Notes under the pieces: model-generated
What the model was told of the DNA's origin: nothing
Database searches by the model: none
Seen by the model: the letters and a program-made list of their open reading frames with translations, nothing else
Origin: a bacterium
GTDB taxonomy: Bacteria; Vulcanimicrobiota; Vulcanimicrobiia; Vulcanimicrobiales; Vulcanimicrobiaceae
Direction of reading: 5' to 3'
Length of the DNA stretch: 38,522 nucleotides
Assembly: GCA_021806945.1 (NCBI GenBank)
Contig: JAKAPQ010000006.1
Span: 1-38,522, forward strand
Translations under genes and position numbers: made by a program
Shown here: positions 35,418-38,522 of the stretch, piece after piece
Layout: each line of letters begins with the position of its first letter
Position numbering within the stretch: position 1 is the stretch's first letter

Positions 35418-37180
35418 CGGCCCGTCACCGGGCTCGGGATGGGAATCCGTCCCAATTCCGCTACGATCTCCGCGAAGTCGTCGAACGTCAACGCCTGCTC
35501 TTTGTCGCTCTTGGCCTCGGCGGGATTGGGGTGCACCTCGACCAGCAGGCCGTGCGCGCCGACAGCCTTGGCCGCGCGACACAGCGGGGCGATCCAACGC
35601 CGCACTCCGACGCCGTGACTCGGATCGACCAGCACGGGCAAGTGCGAGCGTTCGCGCAGAACCGGCACGGCCGAAAGGTCGAGCGTGTTGCGCGTCGCCG
35701 TCTCGAACGTACGGATACCGCGTTCGCACAGGATGACGTTCGGATTGCCTTCGGCCAGGATATACTCGGCGGCCCCCAGGATCTCGTCGATCGTCGCCGA
35801 GAGCCCGCGCTTGAGCAACACGGGATGCCCGGTACGTCCCACGGCCTTGAGCAGATCGAAATTCTGCATGTTGCGCGCGCCGATCTGCAATACGTCGATC
35901 TGTGATGCCATCCGCTCCACCTGATCGATCGTCATCACCTCGCTTACGGTCGGCATCCCGGTCGCACGCCCCGCCTCGGCGAGCAGCGCTACGCCGTCCC
36001 AACCGAGCCCTTGGAACGCGTAGGGGCTCGTGCGCGGTTTGAAGGCGCCGCCGCGCAGCATCACGGCACCCCGCCGCTCTACCGCGTGCGCCGTCGCGAG
36101 AATCTGCTCGCGCGACTCCACCGAACATGGCCCGGCAACGATTACGAACTCGCCGTCGCCGATACGCACGCCACCGATCTGCAACGTGCTGCCCTCCGGG
36201 TGCGCGGCTCGTGAGACGCGCGGCAGCGCTGCATCCGGTGCGACCGACGGCCGCCGCACGTGCCGCGTCTCCGCAATCCCCTCCGCAGTCGCGCGCACCG
36301 GGCCATCGTTTACGCCGATCGGTGCACCTGCGTGTGCGTCGTAGCTCCCAAGTACGACCAGCGTCTTCGCGTCGCGTTTGATGGCGGCAAGCGCCGTCGC
36401 CACGGCCGCGCCGGCGACGTCGCCGTCGAGATCGGCGTAAAACGTGTGTTCGGTGCCGTGCCCGAGGCGCGGCTTCGACTCCAGTTTGCTCAGGTTTACG
36501 CCACCCTGCGCGAGATGCTGCAAGCAGCGCGCCAGCGTACCCGGCGCGTCCTTCAAACTGAATATCAGCGAAGTCTTGCGCCGCGCCGCCGGCACGATCT
36601 GCTCGAGCGGACTGCCCTTGCGCAGATGCGGCGCGCGCACGATCAGGAATCGGGAGTACGTGTGCGGATCGTCGGCGCAGTTCGCGGCAAGTTCGATCAG
36701 ATCGTACATCTGCGCGGCGGCAGCCGGCGCGAGCGCCGCGATAGTGGGATTCCCACCGCGTGCGACCTCGCGCGCCGCGACGCCGGTATCCTCGCACGGG
36801 ATCGCGCGCGCTCGGGCGAGGCCCCCCAAGAACTTGCCGCACTCCGCGATCACGAGCGGATGCGCGAGCACCTCACGCACGCCCTCGAGCGCCGCACCGC
36901 GCACGCCGAGCAAACGGTGATCGGTCCGCCAGAGTACTTCCTCGAGGGGCACCAGCGCGAACTCGGCGACCAAATCGTACGCCTCGCGTACCGTGCCGCC
37001 GATCGCGTTTTCGATCGGGATCGCGCCCACCTCGGCACGCAAGCCGGCGACCGCCGTTGCGACCGCACGATAACTCGGCACGCCGAGCGTCTGCGCGTCG
37101 ATCGCGCGCGCGCGCAGGTAGTGGTCGACGACCAACTGCGAGTACGCTCCATCGACACCCTGGTAAACCGCGACCGTCAC
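35414..37180 (-). CDS. Fusion: prephenate dehydratase (~aa 1-183) + ACT (~201-280) + DAHP synthase (~331-588); GTG start
   Basis: N-term VAVYQGVDGAYSQL...AIPIENAIGGTV; ACT FSLKDAPGTLARCLQHLAQGGVNLSKLESKPRLG; C-term FVIVAGPCSVESREQI...MLRGGAFKPRTSPYAFQGLGWDGVALLAEAG...VDVLQIGARNMQNFDLLKAVG...VLLKRGLSATIDEILGAAEYI...LPVLVDPSHGVG. Confidence 0.95.
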   Translation of the reverse strand: MTVAVYQGVDGAYSQLVVDHYLRARAIDAQTLGVPSYRAVATAVAGLRAEVGAIPIENAIGGTVREAYDLVAEFALVPLEEVLWRTDHRLLGVRGAALEGVREVLAHPLVIAECGKFLGGLARARAIPCEDTGVAAREVARGGNPTIAALAPAAAAQMYDLIELAANCADDPHTYSRFLIVRAPHLRKGSPLEQIVPAARRKTSLIFSLKDAPGTLARCLQHLAQGGVNLSKLESKPRLGHGTEHTFYADLDGDVAGAAVATALAAIKRDAKTLVVLGSYDAHAGAPIGVNDGPVRATAEGIAETRHVRRPSVAPDAALPRVSRAAHPEGSTLQIGGVRIGDGEFVIVAGPCSVESREQILATAHAVERRGAVMLRGGAFKPRTSPYAFQGLGWDGVALLAEAGRATGMPTVSEVMTIDQVERMASQIDVLQIGARNMQNFDLLKAVGRTGHPVLLKRGLSATIDEILGAAEYILAEGNPNVILCERGIRTFETATRNTLDLSAVPVLRERSHLPVLVDPSHGVGVRRWIAPLCRAAKAVGAHGLLVEVHPNPAEAKSDKEQALTFDDFAEIVAELGRIPIPSPVTGR

Positions 37181-37206
37181 CGTTCAACCTCCAAGAAGAA
37201 AACACG

Positions 37207-37233
37207 AAAAAACCCTCGCCGGATCGGCGAGGG
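37207..37233 (-). terminator. Intrinsic terminator / putative attenuator in aromatic leader
   Basis: Minus strand CCCTCGCCG-ATC-CGGCGAGGG followed by TTTTTT, 27 nt upstream of the GTG of the PDT-DAHPS fusion. Confidence 0.9.
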
Positions 37234-37259
37234 CCTGCGAAACCGGGTGCTCTATCCCG

Positions 37260-37343
37260 TTATGCGCAAACGAACCCTAACCGGCCCGGCGGGCGGCGAA
37301 AGTAGTAATAATATGCAAACGCGAGCGAGCGATTCGTCAACAT
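37260..37343 (-). CDS. Putative Phe/Tyr leader peptide MLTNRSLAFAYYYYFRRPPGRLGFVCA
   Basis: 27-aa ORF containing FAYYYYF, ending 26 bp before terminator; directly upstream of aromatic operon on same strand. Confidence 0.8.
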   Translation of the reverse strand: MLTNRSLAFAYYYYFRRPPGRLGFVCA

Positions 37344-37351
37344 GTGCTGCC

Positions 37352-37380
37352 ATAGAACCACGAATCCAGCGCTCTGTCAA
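37352..37380 (-). promoter_or_regulatory. Putative promoter of aromatic leader
   Basis: Minus strand TTGACA (37380-37375) - 17 bp - TTCTAT (37357-37352), 8 nt before leader ATG. Confidence 0.5.
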
Positions 37381-37668
37381 GCTCGACCGCACTGCGGCGG
37401 CAGTACACAGCATTTTGCAGGAGAGTCTGGAACTGCCGCTGCCCTGCACGTGTTATCGCCAGATCCAAAGCGCCTTGCCACTCCCTCAAGGTTGGGAAGA
37501 GCGCCAATCTGGGCCGAAAGGCTCAACGATACGGTGGTATGTTTAGCAGGAAGTCCTCCGCTCGATAGGCAAGGCCGCGAGGCGGGTACGCCTCTCGGTG
37601 TGGGAGCGCGGTTTTTTCCCTCGACCATTGGCGATTGCCGCATTGCAAGCTCAATTAAGAAGGCTTCT

Positions 37669-38226
37669 ATGCGTTATACCAAGCTTTTCACCGCTCTTGG
37701 GTTTCTACTGTCCATAGGTTTAGCGTCGTGTTCAGGGGGCCAATCGGTGATCCCCGGATCGCTTCGCTCCGGTACGCCAACGCTTAGCACTCATGCCGGC
37801 GTGCATACGATGAGCGCGCCTGCGGCACCATTGCCTGCGGGCAATGGTACTTGTGCGGTGTTCGATAAGAATAACCCCGCATGCACGATTGCTAACACGA
37901 CGACCACGCCAGCTCCCTCCGAGCAGCCGTGTGGGGCATGCTCTGGAAACACGGGGAATCCGTTCGGCTACGGCGGGCCGAAGCCCGTCCCTTCATTGCC
38001 CCCTTGTGTCCAAACGAACTCCTGCGTCGCGATGCGAAATCCAACGAAAAGTGCCGTTTGTTATGGATCGCAGATGGAATTGGGAGATCAGTATCCGGGC
38101 AACACCACGGACTATAACCACGAGATTGTAAACATCTACCCGGTCTTTGCTAACAATCAGATCAGTACCCCACAAGTCGCGGCTTGGGAATACGTGATGG
38201 GAAGCGGCAGTGTATATTCAAGGTAG
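37669..38226 (+). CDS. Putative lipoprotein, C-terminal part apparently continued in another frame (38210..38419)
   Basis: MRYTKLFTALGFLLSIGLASCSGG lipobox; frame-1 ORF ends at TAG 38224 while frame-2 continuation YIQGSQTFQSFWDNIATGFLPFVSAFESGGISPMNSAQANDIASYVNSHNGYVGKTACFKYCSAPSLS looks like its natural C-terminus. Confidence 0.6.
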   Translation: MRYTKLFTALGFLLSIGLASCSGGQSVIPGSLRSGTPTLSTHAGVHTMSAPAAPLPAGNGTCAVFDKNNPACTIANTTTTPAPSEQPCGACSGNTGNPFGYGGPKPVPSLPPCVQTNSCVAMRNPTKSAVCYGSQMELGDQYPGNTTDYNHEIVNIYPVFANNQISTPQVAAWEYVMGSGSVYSR

Positions 38227-38522
38227 CCAAACGTTTCAGAGTTTCTGGGATAACATTGCCACCGGGTTCCTCCCATTTGTCAGTGCGTTCGAGAGTGGCG
38301 GAATATCCCCAATGAACAGCGCCCAAGCAAATGACATAGCATCGTACGTAAATTCACATAATGGCTACGTGGGGAAAACGGCCTGCTTCAAATACTGCTC
38401 CGCTCCCTCGCTGAGTTGACAGTTTGCGCTGTCGAAATCTCCCTCGCTTCGCTGCTACCGGCAGCGCTCGGTTAGGGTACGTTGGCTCGGCGCTACGCGC
38501 CGGCGGGTCGCGCACGACCCGA

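Noticed and set aside
35043-36842. 599-aa minus-strand ORF
   Set aside because: Only the last 125 codons (from 35417) are real (AroH); the rest is an alternate frame of the PDT-DAHPS fusion.
37252-37449. Minus-strand frame reading MAAHVDESLARVCILLLLSPPAGPVRVRLRITG as a Leu/Ile-type leader
   Set aside because: It is the +1-shifted frame of the FAYYYYF leader; the aromatic codons match the downstream aromatic operon, so the Y/F frame is much more convincing.
37470-37620. Known riboswitch (c-di-GMP-I, cobalamin, glycine, SAM) before the lipoprotein
   Set aside because: GGGCCGAAAGGCTC tetraloop hairpin is suggestive but none of the signature cores matched by eye; kept only as an unclassified two-copy motif.
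1-38522. CRISPR arrays, prophage, transposases, rRNA/tRNA genes
   Set aside because: No regularly spaced direct repeats, integrase/transposase motifs or recognisable rRNA/tRNA sequences were found.

Overview
High-GC (~63-65% by eye) bacterial chromosomal window, mostly dense co-directional operons and probably from an under-sampled phylum; lineage not determinable here. Main content: (i) a left-edge-truncated minus-strand WNG/DVWAVG beta-propeller protein missing from the supplied ORF track because it runs off the window; (ii) a run of exported proteins (CsgG/FlgT-like, unknown 640-aa, HEAT protein with vitellogenin-N-like features, phospholipase C); (iii) a sulfur-sensing cluster (ArsR-rhodanese fusion, DsrE, SQR-like) with an operator-like inverted repeat; (iv) pstS-pstC-pstA without pstB/phoU; (v) PfkB kinase + sugar transporter, YcaQ-like protein, TGS-less ThrS, MFS transporter, tsaD; (vi) a nearly complete arginine regulon (argF-argR-argG-argH-argC-argJ-argD, divergent argB); (vii) metY-metX; (viii) an aromatic operon with a prephenate dehydratase-ACT-DAHP synthase fusion, aroH and tyrA. 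The strongest new signal is a pair of apparently leaderless ribosome-mediated attenuators: MLTNRSLAFAYYYYFRRPPGRLGFVCA* then a terminator before the PheA-AroF fusion, and MFRLTMRMLGFMCCTQRRAARAVFA* then a terminator before metY-metX. Each has a -35/-10-like pair 7-8 nt before the leader ATG and an upstream segment able to pair with the terminator 5' arm. Other second-look items: a dispersed CCTGAGCYTGTCGAAGG-type repeat that extends or replaces C-terminal/internal codons of tsaD, argG and possibly metX, and a two-copy intergenic structured motif. All calls are from reading the sequence only; no database search was run.
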